In this document: positions 19,256 through 28,203 of the stretch, piece by piece | How the letters are laid out: each line of letters begins with the position of its first letter | Numbering within the stretch: the first letter of the stretch is position 1 | Source of the DNA: Melioribacter roseus | Lineage (GTDB): Bacteria; Bacteroidota; Ignavibacteria; Ignavibacteriales; Melioribacteraceae | NCBI GenBank assembly: GCA_020724265.1 | Contig: DYHH01000013.1 | Span: 1-64,000 of the forward strand | Length of the DNA stretch: 64,000 nt | Reading direction: 5' to 3' | Made by a program: the position numbers and the translations under genes | Notes under the pieces: model-generated | Database searches by the model: none | Seen by the model: the letters and a program-made list of their open reading frames with translations, nothing else | What the model was told of the DNA's origin: nothing

Positions 19256-20017
19256 ATGGAAGAATACAAGCTAAAGAAATATTTATCCCGTATTAAGTAC
19301 AACAAAAATGTCCGTGCTGATCTTGATACGTTAATTGAATTACAAAAGTGTCATTTATTAAATATTCCGTTTGAAAATCTTGATATACATAACGGAACAC
19401 CGATAACAATCGATGTAGAAAAGTTCTACAATAAAATTGTTGAGAACAAAAGAGGCGGATTTTGTTATGAGCTTAACGGGCTGTTTAACGAGTTGTTGAA
19501 AACCGTTGGATTCAAAACATTTCTTGTGTCGGCACGGGTTTTTGATACCGAAGAAAATTACAGCGATGAGTTTGATCATCTTGCTGTTATAGTTTCGTTT
19601 CATAATGAACAGTGGTTAACCGATGTAGGCTTTGGCGAGTTCGCTTTTTCTCCGCTTAAAATTATGACCGGCATTGAACAAAAAGATGCAAGAGGTATTT
19701 TTAGAATAAATCAATTTGATGAAGAATACATTGCCGTGCAGAAACAAATACCCGGCGGATGGAAAAATGAATATCTTATTTCATTGATACCAAGAAACAT
19801 TTCGGAGTTTTCTGAAAAGTGTTATTATCATCAAACCTCACCCGATTCACATTTTACACAGAAAAAGTTGTGCAGTATTCCAACTCGAAACGGACGAATC
19901 ACACTCACAGATAAAAGTCTGAAGATTACAAACAATGAAAGTATTGAAGAGAAAGAAATTAAAAACGAGGAACAGTTTTATCAACTGTTAAAGGAGTACT
20001 TCAGTATTGAATTCTAA
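19256..20017 (+). CDS. Arylamine N-acetyltransferase (NAT family)
   Basis: A 253-residue cytosolic enzyme of the NAT family, which transfers acetyl from acetyl-CoA to arylamines, hydrazines or related amines. The Cys-His-Asp triad is visible: Cys in RGGFCYELN near residue 69, His in FDHLAVIV and Asp in DVGFGEF. The opening KKYLSRIKYN and LHLLNIPFENLDIH-like region also fit. It stands alone, 62 bases after the DUF5694 gene, and is convergent with the next minus-strand gene. The native substrate is unknown. Confidence 0.9.
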   Translation: MEEYKLKKYLSRIKYNKNVRADLDTLIELQKCHLLNIPFENLDIHNGTPITIDVEKFYNKIVENKRGGFCYELNGLFNELLKTVGFKTFLVSARVFDTEENYSDEFDHLAVIVSFHNEQWLTDVGFGEFAFSPLKIMTGIEQKDARGIFRINQFDEEYIAVQKQIPGGWKNEYLISLIPRNISEFSEKCYYHQTSPDSHFTQKKLCSIPTRNGRITLTDKSLKITNNESIEEKEIKNEEQFYQLLKEYFSIEF

Positions 20018-20064
20018 GATGCAGCTTTGAATAGTATTAATGCTTTCGTAAAGTTGGAAATTGA

Positions 20065-21408
20065 TTAAAACGCATGATCCACATACATCTGCATAAACAT
20101 TCCTTCTTTACCGAAAGCGGCATCGGCTCTTAGAATAAGATTATTCATAAAAATTCTGATACCACCGCCGGCGCTCCATTTCATATCGGTATGAAGTGTT
20201 TCTATATTCCATTCCGGCGCAACTCTGCCGAGTTCCGCAAAAACAGCAAGCTGAAGCCAGTGTACATTCAACTTTCTGGTTAACGACCAATAATCAAAAG
20301 GATTCCATGGGATTATTTGTCTATATTCGGCGCCGTAATAAATTGCCGCTCTATCGTTAAACCTTCCTTCGTAATAAGCACGCAGTCTATATCTTCCGCC
20401 GAGGTATGCCCCGGTATAAGGGGGCGGGCGGTGATATATTTTAATTAAATTCCCTTGAGGATCAACACCTTCAACATCATAACTATCCCAGGTTAATGTG
20501 TTAACCGTCCAGAAGTCGAGAGCTAAAACTTTCGGCAGAGAATTTTTTCTGCCGAGCATTTCGTTTAATGGAAGATACCAACGAAGATCAGTTTCAATTA
20601 CACTCCATGGCGCCATCGTACCGAACCATCCGAAGTCTCTTCTAAATGCGAACTTCTGAAGACTGCCTCGAGTTGGGTTGACATAGAAATCCGTATTCTC
20701 CCTTGTCAATGCAAATTCAATTCCGTTGGTTGCAAATGCAACTCTCTTTCTATAAAAAGGTTTTATATCAATGAATGTTCTACCACTTACAAAAGGGTTC
20801 CAATGAGTTCCGCCCATTTCCCCCGATTTTAAAATTCCATTTTCAAGATCGGGCATAAAATACACTTGATCTTTACCGTGACCGATAGGCAGGAGAAACC
20901 TGAATTTCATTTCATACCATTGATCGGAACCGCTTACTTCGATATAATCATTTTCATCTGATTCATTACTACCCGAACGCGGTTTATTGGAATCAACGTT
21001 AATATTAGCGGGATCATCTTTATAAACTTTCAACACTCCAAAGTATCCGCCGAGAATATCTGGTGCGATATATATTCTTGGATAAAACGGCAAGTAAAAT
21101 TCTCTAAATTGAATAAAGCCGTACTTAGTTCCGTTAGTACTAATCAACCCACCGGCATAAAGAGACATATTCTTCTGCGAAAGTCCTTGAATACCAACAA
21201 ACCCTCCGGCAGCCCAGCCGAATATTTCACTGTAAAGAGCAAACGGCAGCGCGGAGATTACAATTTCTTTTTTTTCTTCTTTTAGAGAATCTTCTTTTTC
21301 TACATTGTCTGTAATCCCATACGAAGAAAAGTAAGATTGGTTATCATAACTTTGCGCTGTAATGCTAATAGAGATAATTGTTGTTAATATTATGAGTAAG
21401 TATATCAT
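20065..21408 (-). CDS. Omp85/BamA-TamA-like outer membrane barrel protein
   Basis: A 447-residue exported protein with a signal peptide (MIYLLIILTTIISISITAQS) and alternating amphipathic strands ending in an aromatic residue (YVDHAF), as expected for a beta-barrel. RGSLQKFAFRRDFG and the LGGRYRLRAYYEGRF segment recall the RGF/RGY motif of the bacterial surface antigen (Omp85) domain. No POTRA domains are evident. The frame extends upstream to a TTG at 21450, but the ATG at 21408 starts the signal peptide. It follows the inositol phosphate synthase gene and may be the last gene of that long unit. Confidence 0.72.
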   Translation of the reverse strand: MIYLLIILTTIISISITAQSYDNQSYFSSYGITDNVEKEDSLKEEKKEIVISALPFALYSEIFGWAAGGFVGIQGLSQKNMSLYAGGLISTNGTKYGFIQFREFYLPFYPRIYIAPDILGGYFGVLKVYKDDPANINVDSNKPRSGSNESDENDYIEVSGSDQWYEMKFRFLLPIGHGKDQVYFMPDLENGILKSGEMGGTHWNPFVSGRTFIDIKPFYRKRVAFATNGIEFALTRENTDFYVNPTRGSLQKFAFRRDFGWFGTMAPWSVIETDLRWYLPLNEMLGRKNSLPKVLALDFWTVNTLTWDSYDVEGVDPQGNLIKIYHRPPPYTGAYLGGRYRLRAYYEGRFNDRAAIYYGAEYRQIIPWNPFDYWSLTRKLNVHWLQLAVFAELGRVAPEWNIETLHTDMKWSAGGGIRIFMNNLILRADAAFGKEGMFMQMYVDHAF

Positions 21409-21458
21409 ATCATATTTAGAATGAAAACTGCTCAAATCGAGACCGACCAATAGGTGAT

Positions 21459-22802
21459 CTAATCATAGCATTCATATTCTTCAACACTATGCTCCACGCC
21501 GTTTGTGTCAAGATGTGTAATCGGCATTTCGTTCATTAATTCTCTAAGTGTGTTTTTCAACTTCATTGATTGAATAAACAAATCGTGTTCGGGAACAATA
21601 TTTTCCGAATGCATAGGGCTCTTAAAGAACAACGACAACCATTCTTGTATTCCTTTCATATTGCTGCGTTGAGCAAGATCAGCAAAGAGGATAAGATCGA
21701 GCATAATCGGTGCTGCAAGAATCGAATCGCGGCAGAGGAAATTAATTTTCAATTCCATCGGGTAACCAAGCCAGCCGAAGATATCTATATTATCCCACCC
21801 TTCCTTATTATCGCCGCGCGGCGGATAATAATTAATACGAACTTTGTGATAGTAATTCGAATAAAGTTCTTTGTACAATTCCGGTTGAAGAATTGTGTTT
21901 AAAACAGAAAGTTTACTTTCTTCTTTAGTTTTGAATGAACCGGGGTCATCCAATACTTCGCCGTCTCTATTACCTAAAATGTTATCAGAAAACCAACCGT
22001 TTAGACCTAGCATCCTCATTTTCAACATTGGCGCAATTACTGTTTTGATCAACGTTTGCCCGGTTTTAAAATCTTTACCGGCAATCGGCACCTCTTTTTT
22101 GATCGCAAGATCAACTATCGCCGGAATATCCACACAAAGATTTGGCGAACCGTTAATAAACGGTGCACCTTCCGAAACTGCTGCATATGCATAAAGCATA
22201 CTTGGTGAAATATCCGGGTCGTTATTTTTCATACCCTCTTCAAATGCTTCGATAGTTTTATGAACATCTTTCTGCTCAATAAATATTTCAGTACTTCCTG
22301 CCCAAACTACAACTACCCTTTCGAGAGAATTCGCTTCTTTAAATAATTCAATATCGTCACGAAGTTGCTGCATTAGTTCATGCTTTGTTTTACCTTTCTT
22401 TACAAAATCTCCATTTAATCTTTTGACATAATTTTGATCGAAGACTGCTTTCATTGGTTTGATTGACTTCAACTCATCTGTGACATTGTTGAGATCGTTT
22501 TCATTCAATACTTTAGCATACTTTGCTGCATCGTAACAGTTTTCTTCTCTAATATCCCATCCACCGAAAACGAGATCATCAATTGAATTCAACGGAACAA
22601 AATCTTTAATACGCGGGAAATGATTATCGCTTCTTTTTCCAATCCGGACTGTTCCCATTTGTGTTAAAGAACCAATCGGCAGAGACAAACCTTTTCTAAC
22701 GGCAAAGATGCCGGCTAAAAAAGTAGTTGATACTGCTCCGTTTAATCCTACGATTAAAACGCCAAGCTTCCCACCGGGTTTTTGAATTTCATAATTTTTC
22801 AT
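21459..22802 (-). CDS. ino1: Inositol-3-phosphate synthase (MIPS)
   Basis: A 447-residue NAD-dependent enzyme converting glucose-6-phosphate to inositol-3-phosphate. The N-terminal Rossmann motif GVLIVGLNGAVSTTFLAGI near residues 14-32 and later GKDFKTGQT, LNGWFSDNILGNRDG and the KINFLCRDSILAAPIMLDL-like regions are typical. The length is in the range of bacterial and archaeal MIPS. Its place behind a HAD phosphatase, a flippase-like protein and a CDP-alcohol phosphatidyltransferase points to inositol lipid or inositol phosphodiester synthesis. Confidence 0.93.
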   Translation of the reverse strand: MKNYEIQKPGGKLGVLIVGLNGAVSTTFLAGIFAVRKGLSLPIGSLTQMGTVRIGKRSDNHFPRIKDFVPLNSIDDLVFGGWDIREENCYDAAKYAKVLNENDLNNVTDELKSIKPMKAVFDQNYVKRLNGDFVKKGKTKHELMQQLRDDIELFKEANSLERVVVVWAGSTEIFIEQKDVHKTIEAFEEGMKNNDPDISPSMLYAYAAVSEGAPFINGSPNLCVDIPAIVDLAIKKEVPIAGKDFKTGQTLIKTVIAPMLKMRMLGLNGWFSDNILGNRDGEVLDDPGSFKTKEESKLSVLNTILQPELYKELYSNYYHKVRINYYPPRGDNKEGWDNIDIFGWLGYPMELKINFLCRDSILAAPIMLDLILFADLAQRSNMKGIQEWLSLFFKSPMHSENIVPEHDLFIQSMKLKNTLRELMNEMPITHLDTNGVEHSVEEYECYD

Positions 22803-22836
22803 TTTTCTCTCCTTTAGACTATCTTGTTGAGGTTAA

Positions 22837-23541
22837 TTATATTTTTAAAATATTAGGTAACTCTTTAAGTGATTTGATTATTATATCTGCGCTGCTTGTA
22901 TCCGAAGGCTCTTTCCAGCTTTTACCTTTAAGCCAGACGGTGGTACAGCCTAATTGTTTTGCGGGAACAATATCGTTTTCGTATGAATCGCCGACAACCA
23001 TAGTTTCTTTAGCATTTGCTTCCAACCGGTAAAGCGCAAGTTGAAATATTTTTTTATTTGGTTTCCTTACCCCGACTAAAGTTGAATCAATTACTACTTT
23101 GAAGTATTTACGCAGATCAATTTCCTTTAATACTGTTTCAACATTGCCGTAATAATTCGAAACTAAACCGAGCCTGTATTCACTATCAAGCAAAGCAAGA
23201 GTTAGTTTCGTGATTTCAATATTGTCAAGAACGGTCTTCATACAATACCGGCTAATATTTTCAACAATCAAAAAATATATTTCCGAAAGAAGCTGCATAT
23301 TTTCAAAGTATTTTAGTTGATATGTAATTTGTGTTTCGTAAGTCTTGCTTAAGCTAAAATATGGTTTGATCACATCAGCAATATTTCTTTCAGAATAAAC
23401 GAAAGCATTTCGGAAATCTTCTTTCTCGACTGGTATTTGAAAATGTTGATATACCTTCCAGAATTTTTCACTCCAATGAATACCATCGGTATCGAGTGTG
23501 CCTCCGTAATCGAAGATTATATTTTTTATTTTTTTATTCAT
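22837..23541 (-). CDS. HAD-superfamily phosphatase
   Basis: A 234-residue HAD hydrolase. Motif I is IIFDYGGTLD, so the nucleophile Asp is present, but the usual second Asp (DxD) is Gly. Motif II is VSNYYG, the Lys is in VRKPNKKIF, and motif IV is VVGDSYENDIVPAKQLG. In an inositol cluster it could remove the phosphate from inositol phosphate or from a phosphatidylinositol-phosphate intermediate. This is inferred from context only. It overlaps the flippase-like gene by four bases and precedes ino1 by 34 bases. Confidence 0.8.
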   Translation of the reverse strand: MNKKIKNIIFDYGGTLDTDGIHWSEKFWKVYQHFQIPVEKEDFRNAFVYSERNIADVIKPYFSLSKTYETQITYQLKYFENMQLLSEIYFLIVENISRYCMKTVLDNIEITKLTLALLDSEYRLGLVSNYYGNVETVLKEIDLRKYFKVVIDSTLVGVRKPNKKIFQLALYRLEANAKETMVVGDSYENDIVPAKQLGCTTVWLKGKSWKEPSDTSSADIIIKSLKELPNILKI

Positions 23542-24551
23542 TTTATATCCGCATAACCGATTATTTCATTTTTAGCCGGTTTTGTTTTGCGTAATTGAAT
23601 TAACAACAATCCAACTAAAATCCAGAAGAACTCTCTAATTCTATTAATTAATCCGATATAAATTCCGATTGCCGAAGTGAACTTCAATAGCCCCATTATA
23701 AAATACAGGCTTCCTTCACGCACACCCAAATTCATAGGGATGAAAAAGAATAAGTTCATAAACAAAGAAGAAAAAGCATTTATATAAATTGCTTCTTGAA
23801 AAGATATTTCGATTCCAATTGCTCGGAGGATAAATATAAATTCGATCGAAGCAATGAAACGTGAAGTAACTTCAGTAAATAAAGAAGTGTAAAAATCTCT
23901 TTTACTATTTTTATAGAAATCAACTATTTGATGATCGATAACCTTGAGCGTATCTTCTTTTAATTTTATTTTTTCTACAAGTTTTGTTGTAAATGGAAGT
24001 TTCGGAATGATTTTAATAATGCTTTCAAAGATTCCGTTTTTATGGCGTGAATAGAAAAACCATACGCCCAGCAGTGCAATTATAAATCCCGCGCCGAAAA
24101 TTATTTGTATCTCTTTAGACAGAGTTAACGAGAATAGTACAAGTATAATTGCTGCTATCCAAAAGATAAATGACGAAAGAAAATGAAGCATAGAATAAAG
24201 TATAACAGAAGAAACAGCTTTTTGAGTACCGAGTTTATCTTTTAAAGCAAATACTTTATAAGGTTCGCCGCCAAGATTTACAACCGGCGTTATATAGTTA
24301 ATTGCAAATCCGCTTAGTAAAATTGAGAATATATCTATGAATGATACTTTATCCTTATGCGGCTTCAATATTATCTGCCAGGCGAACGTATTCAATAAAT
24401 AAACAAAGAACCAGACGCCAATTATCGGCACAATCCACCATCCGGTTTTTTCAACATTTGCAATAATATTTTCAAGACCGAATTCGTTTATAAGAAAAGC
24501 AAATATCAGCAGTCCGGCAATAAAGAATATTATTTTAATTTTTCTATTCAT
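23538..24551 (-). CDS. Flippase-like integral membrane protein (UPF0104/LPG-synthase TM family)
   Basis: A 337-residue polytopic membrane protein with about eight hydrophobic helices. It matches the lysylphosphatidylglycerol synthase transmembrane/AglD-like family in length. Its GGEPYKVFAL motif (near residues 88-97), GVREGSLYFI motif and NYITPVVNLGG region also fit. Members are thought to move lipids or act with lipid-linked glycosyl transfer. Here it lies between a phosphatidyltransferase and a phosphatase gene, suggesting it handles the product of that pathway. The substrate is unknown. Confidence 0.8.
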   Translation of the reverse strand: MNRKIKIIFFIAGLLIFAFLINEFGLENIIANVEKTGWWIVPIIGVWFFVYLLNTFAWQIILKPHKDKVSFIDIFSILLSGFAINYITPVVNLGGEPYKVFALKDKLGTQKAVSSVILYSMLHFLSSFIFWIAAIILVLFSLTLSKEIQIIFGAGFIIALLGVWFFYSRHKNGIFESIIKIIPKLPFTTKLVEKIKLKEDTLKVIDHQIVDFYKNSKRDFYTSLFTEVTSRFIASIEFIFILRAIGIEISFQEAIYINAFSSLFMNLFFFIPMNLGVREGSLYFIMGLLKFTSAIGIYIGLINRIREFFWILVGLLLIQLRKTKPAKNEIIGYADIK

Positions 24552-24563
24552 CGTTATCGCTTG

Positions 24564-25484
24564 TTAAAGAGCAATTAAGCGTTTATTAATTTCTTTATAA
24601 ATAACGTCGCTGTTTTTTTCATGTTTTAATATGACATATACAAATAAAATGTTCAGCAAAGTAAGTTCGAATAGGAAATAAAGCTCCGGCAGCTTTATAA
24701 ACAAAGTGAAGAATAAAAATATCATTCGTGTATTTGTTGTAAGAATATTGAAATATTTTATTAGCTGTTTGTTAAGCAAACGGTAAATGGATGATAATTG
24801 TGAGTGTGTACTAATATTCAACTTTTCTTTAGTTAGCCGATAAAGTTTGATAATGTTTTTCGAAAACAACTCCTGTTGAATAGTATAATTAAGATAAACT
24901 CTCATTAAGAACTTTTGCGGAAAGTTTTTCAGCCATCTTAATTCTTTGTAGTCTTCCTTTAGTTTAGTTGATTCATCTATTTCACCTATATTATTGCCGT
25001 GCACAAACATTAAGTAGTAATTACGATAATAATCCGCATAAGCAGATTGAAAAGAATGGCTGATTCCGGCAATTAAAATAAAGAGTAAGATAAAAGGATC
25101 GTACCCGTTGCTGATTAATCTGAAGTATAAATGAAAATAAATACTTACAAACCATAAATTTCCGCCAAAGCCGTCCAGGATTCTTCCGATTCTACTTTTG
25201 GTATTTGTAATTCTTGCCAGCTGACCATCGGCACTATCCATTGCATTGGCAAGAATTAAAAGTGCTATTCCGTAAAGGTTAAGAGTAATATCGCTGTAGT
25301 AAAAAAAATGTCCCGCTGCAACTCCGACAAATATGCTGATGATAGTAACTGCATTAGGAGTTAGCCCCACCGACTTAGATGCAAGCGCCATCACATAGCC
25401 TAAGGGTCTATAAAATATTCTATCAATTATTTCTTCAGTATCTTTTGCTTTATATGTTGATTTAATTGATTGCACTTGTACCAT
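24564..25484 (-). CDS. CDP-alcohol phosphatidyltransferase with an altered catalytic motif
   Basis: A 306-residue membrane enzyme of the CDP-alcohol phosphotransferase family. The signature DSADGQLAR, eight residues, Gly, RIL, Asp is present at about 83-104. The fourth conserved Asp, expected at position 108, is Gly (DGFGG). That residue is the presumed catalytic base, so the enzyme may use another base or act on an unusual substrate. The C-terminal 130 residues add helices beyond the core. With ino1 nearby, a phosphatidylinositol-phosphate or inositol-phosphodiester synthase is plausible. It lies 24 bases after the ATP-grasp gene. Confidence 0.82.
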   Translation of the reverse strand: MVQVQSIKSTYKAKDTEEIIDRIFYRPLGYVMALASKSVGLTPNAVTIISIFVGVAAGHFFYYSDITLNLYGIALLILANAMDSADGQLARITNTKSRIGRILDGFGGNLWFVSIYFHLYFRLISNGYDPFILLFILIAGISHSFQSAYADYYRNYYLMFVHGNNIGEIDESTKLKEDYKELRWLKNFPQKFLMRVYLNYTIQQELFSKNIIKLYRLTKEKLNISTHSQLSSIYRLLNKQLIKYFNILTTNTRMIFLFFTLFIKLPELYFLFELTLLNILFVYVILKHEKNSDVIYKEINKRLIAL

Positions 25485-25508
25485 AGCTACTTATCCTTCT
25501 TATTCAAG

Positions 25509-26360
25509 TTAAGCGATTACTTGTTCTTCAATTTTTTTATTTTCAGAAAACTCAACTGCTTTTTCATAAATAATTTTGGCGATAAACCTACTTGCTTCGT
25601 CTCGAAAATTTGCAAAGCTGGGCCAATCATTTACGTCTATTAATGTTATAGAGCCATCTTCAGAAATGATTGCGTCGCCACCGTATATAAATAAATTCAA
25701 TATTTGTGCGGATTTTTCAGCGAGTTCTTGTAAGCGAAGTTGATCGAATTTATAATGATTATTTCCGTTAACGTAATACCATCTAAAAAAGTTCGTATCT
25801 CTAACCGAATAAAATTTTATAACATCGCCGTAAATATGTTCTTGAAGCACAGTATCTTTTATTCCGCGATGAGCAAATTCATTCAATAAAAAATTCAGCT
25901 CTTCATCGCCGTACACAAGCGATACATCTTCTCTATGCACAGCGTGAACATCTCCGCGTTTAACCCATATTTTTCGTTCACCAACGTCATTTAATTTATA
26001 ATTCTCATTAGATTTAGTTGGTACAACTTTACTATTTGGAAAAGGTATTCCCGCCCTTTTTAATTTTTCAACCATATTAATGCGGTAACAGTTAATGCTT
26101 GCTAAAGATGAGTTAATTATAAACATACCGTTTTCTTCCAGCTTAACTAACTGTTTCAAAGCATCATATCCGCGTGCCATACTAAAGATTACTTCTTCAT
26201 CTATGTGTCCGGAGAGAATATCGGATTCTTCATAAAGTTTATAATCTGCTCCAAGCTTAATTAATTCTTGTGCGGTTTTAAGGATTATTAATCCATCGTT
26301 TGTAATTTGATTTGGAGAGTAATCGGATTTTCTTCTTATTCCGGCAAATTGTAATTTCAT
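25509..26360 (-). CDS. ATP-grasp protein in an inositol cluster (RimK/ITPK-like)
   Basis: A 283-residue soluble protein with ATP-grasp features. A Lys-bearing strand IWVKRGDV lies near 131-138, and QEHIYGDVIKFYSV near 182-195. A C-terminal metal site reads GGDAIISEDGSITLIDVND followed by WPSF. The DVND-WPSF ending resembles both RimK-type ligases and inositol tris/tetrakisphosphate kinases, which end in an Asp-x-Asn-x-x-Pro pattern. In this neighbourhood a kinase acting on an inositol phosphate or lipid headgroup is a reasonable hypothesis, but a peptide-type ligase remains possible. Confidence 0.7.
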   Translation of the reverse strand: MKLQFAGIRRKSDYSPNQITNDGLIILKTAQELIKLGADYKLYEESDILSGHIDEEVIFSMARGYDALKQLVKLEENGMFIINSSLASINCYRINMVEKLKRAGIPFPNSKVVPTKSNENYKLNDVGERKIWVKRGDVHAVHREDVSLVYGDEELNFLLNEFAHRGIKDTVLQEHIYGDVIKFYSVRDTNFFRWYYVNGNNHYKFDQLRLQELAEKSAQILNLFIYGGDAIISEDGSITLIDVNDWPSFANFRDEASRFIAKIIYEKAVEFSENKKIEEQVIA

Positions 26361-26377
26361 TTAGTCATCTCTAAATT

Positions 26378-27103
26378 TTATTTGTTATTGGTTAAAAACT
26401 CTTCAGCTGTTTTAATATCAGCTGCGTGGTCAACATCAATAATTTTTGAAAATGGAAAAGCAAACAAATTGTGATTGTAATTAATAAGATAGCGTAAGAA
26501 ATTCCTGAGTCTGCTAACATTTTCATTTAATGCATTGTTAATTTCATCGCGAAAATCTTTCTTGAAGAAATACATACCGCCTGTAACGAATTCGCTGTTA
26601 TTATCTTTATCACCGAAGCTAAGTATCTTTGAATCTTCATCAATGTTTACAAAAAGAGGTTTTTCGTCATCAATAAAATCAGTTACGGCTAAGACCGCAT
26701 CGGCGTTTTTATAATTCATACTATACTTCAAGAATTCTGTAAATTCTTCCTCTCTAAAAACCGAGTCGGTTGTTGTAAGAAGGAATGGGGGTTCTAAAAA
26801 TCTACTTACCTGATGAAAACTGTGTAAAGAACTCGGTGTTGATTTAACTATTAAATTGAACGGAAGTAATGAATTGTTATTTAGTAAATATTTTTCAAGT
26901 TCGGGCGATTCTTCATTAATAATACATGCTATTGAATCAACTCCGTTTTTAAGAGCTATATCAATTATTCTCTGTATCAATGGAATGCCATTAATTTCGA
27001 CAAGAGGTTTTGGAATATTAATTCCTTCTTCTTTTAATCTAAGTCCTTCACCAGCCGCAATAATTCCTAAGTTAAAATCCAGCTTTTCAGTTTGAGCACT
27101 CAT
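26378..27103 (-). CDS. MobA-like sugar/inositol-phosphate nucleotidyltransferase
   Basis: A 241-residue enzyme of the NTP-transferase (GT-A) fold. The start GIIAAGEGLRL and the KPLVEINGIPLIQR block are the nucleotide-binding signature. A central TTTDSVF holds the metal Asp, and FPFSKIIDVDHAADI ends the domain. The family includes CTP:inositol-1-phosphate cytidylyltransferase, which makes CDP-inositol. With MIPS and a CDP-alcohol transferase in the same run, this is the most attractive reading, but base specificity cannot be seen. Its ATG overlaps the stop of the upstream Omp85 gene by one base (TAATG). Confidence 0.8.
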   Translation of the reverse strand: MSAQTEKLDFNLGIIAAGEGLRLKEEGINIPKPLVEINGIPLIQRIIDIALKNGVDSIACIINEESPELEKYLLNNNSLLPFNLIVKSTPSSLHSFHQVSRFLEPPFLLTTTDSVFREEEFTEFLKYSMNYKNADAVLAVTDFIDDEKPLFVNIDEDSKILSFGDKDNNSEFVTGGMYFFKKDFRDEINNALNENVSRLRNFLRYLINYNHNLFAFPFSKIIDVDHAADIKTAEEFLTNNK

Positions 27104-28191
27104 TAGAACGCCTCCTGAATTGTAAAGTAGACGTAAGTTCCTTCACGGCTTTGTGCTATATCAAGACGAACATTTAAATGCTGTTCTTTATCAAGCATAT
27201 ATCTTAATCCTAACCCGCCCGCAATTTTTAAATCATCAACACTGAATTTTGAAAATTTCGGGAATACTTGTCCTACCCCGATAAATGCCGAAGCACCTAA
27301 TCTCCAAAAGAGAGGGCGTCTATATTCGGCTTGTACAGCCCACAAATTCTTATCGAGATATTTACCCATCGGGTAGCCGCGCATCATTTGATGACTACCG
27401 AGTTTAGGAAGCATTTGAATAGGCACATCGCCTGCCGTGCTGTTAAACAAAGTATTCAACGCAAGGACTTGCCCTTTTGTTAATTCTATATAGTAACGCG
27501 CATCTAAGTCGAATCTGAAAAAATTAACATCTCCACCGAATGCTTTTGAATAGAAAAGAGCTTTAACATCTGTGAAAGTTCCTTTAGTCGGGAAGAAGAG
27601 ACTATCGCGGTAATCTAAAATCATCTCGATACCTGCGCCGGAAGTAGTTACGCCTAACGCTCCGAGTAATCCTCCTTGAACAATAACGCCGTCCGGTTCG
27701 TAATCGGATAAAACAAACTTTTCAAACCAGTAATACGGACCTATATAGAGTCGTTTAACTACTGCGGTTAAGAAATCAACCTTAACTCTATATTGATTGT
27801 AGGTAACATCCTCTTTTACTTTAGTATTCGGATCGGGTCCGATTCCCCAGAATTCATCGGGTGTTCGGTAATAAGAAATTTCAAGATCAAAACGATAATC
27901 GTTATTACCGAAGAATCTATTAACACGAATGCTTCCCTGTACTTGTTTTTTAGTTGAGTATGTTCCGAATCCACCAATTATATCTGGAAATCGGTTTGGA
28001 TTACCCGGCTCGGGGTTATTATAATAAAGAAAGGCTGCGCCAAATGCATAACCGGTGTTAGGCAAATAAAATAAAACGGGCACGGGATAAAAACCGTCTT
28101 TACTCACGGTTACATTTTCATCAAGTGATTGTGCCTTTACAATTGCTATAAATAAAACCATGGTTAACAGTATATTTTTATAAAGTTTCAA
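27103..28191 (-). CDS. Omp85/bacterial surface antigen family outer membrane protein
   Basis: A 362-residue exported beta-barrel with a signal peptide (about 1-20). The RGYPMGKYLDK motif near residues 269-279 is the Omp85 core RGF/RGY motif. The C-terminus ends in aromatic YVYFTIQEAF. No POTRA repeats are present, so it is a short member, perhaps a lipid- or enzyme-linked barrel rather than an assembly machine. It is translationally coupled to the nucleotidyltransferase gene and lies 12 bases after the DUF3943 gene. Confidence 0.85.
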   Translation of the reverse strand: MKLYKNILLTMVLFIAIVKAQSLDENVTVSKDGFYPVPVLFYLPNTGYAFGAAFLYYNNPEPGNPNRFPDIIGGFGTYSTKKQVQGSIRVNRFFGNNDYRFDLEISYYRTPDEFWGIGPDPNTKVKEDVTYNQYRVKVDFLTAVVKRLYIGPYYWFEKFVLSDYEPDGVIVQGGLLGALGVTTSGAGIEMILDYRDSLFFPTKGTFTDVKALFYSKAFGGDVNFFRFDLDARYYIELTKGQVLALNTLFNSTAGDVPIQMLPKLGSHQMMRGYPMGKYLDKNLWAVQAEYRRPLFWRLGASAFIGVGQVFPKFSKFSVDDLKIAGGLGLRYMLDKEQHLNVRLDIAQSREGTYVYFTIQEAF

Positions 28192-28203
28192 GTGCAGTCT
28201 CTC

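Noticed and set aside
21570-22194. Plus-strand reading frames opposite ino1
   Set aside because: They lie wholly inside a clear MIPS gene and have no domain or start signal.
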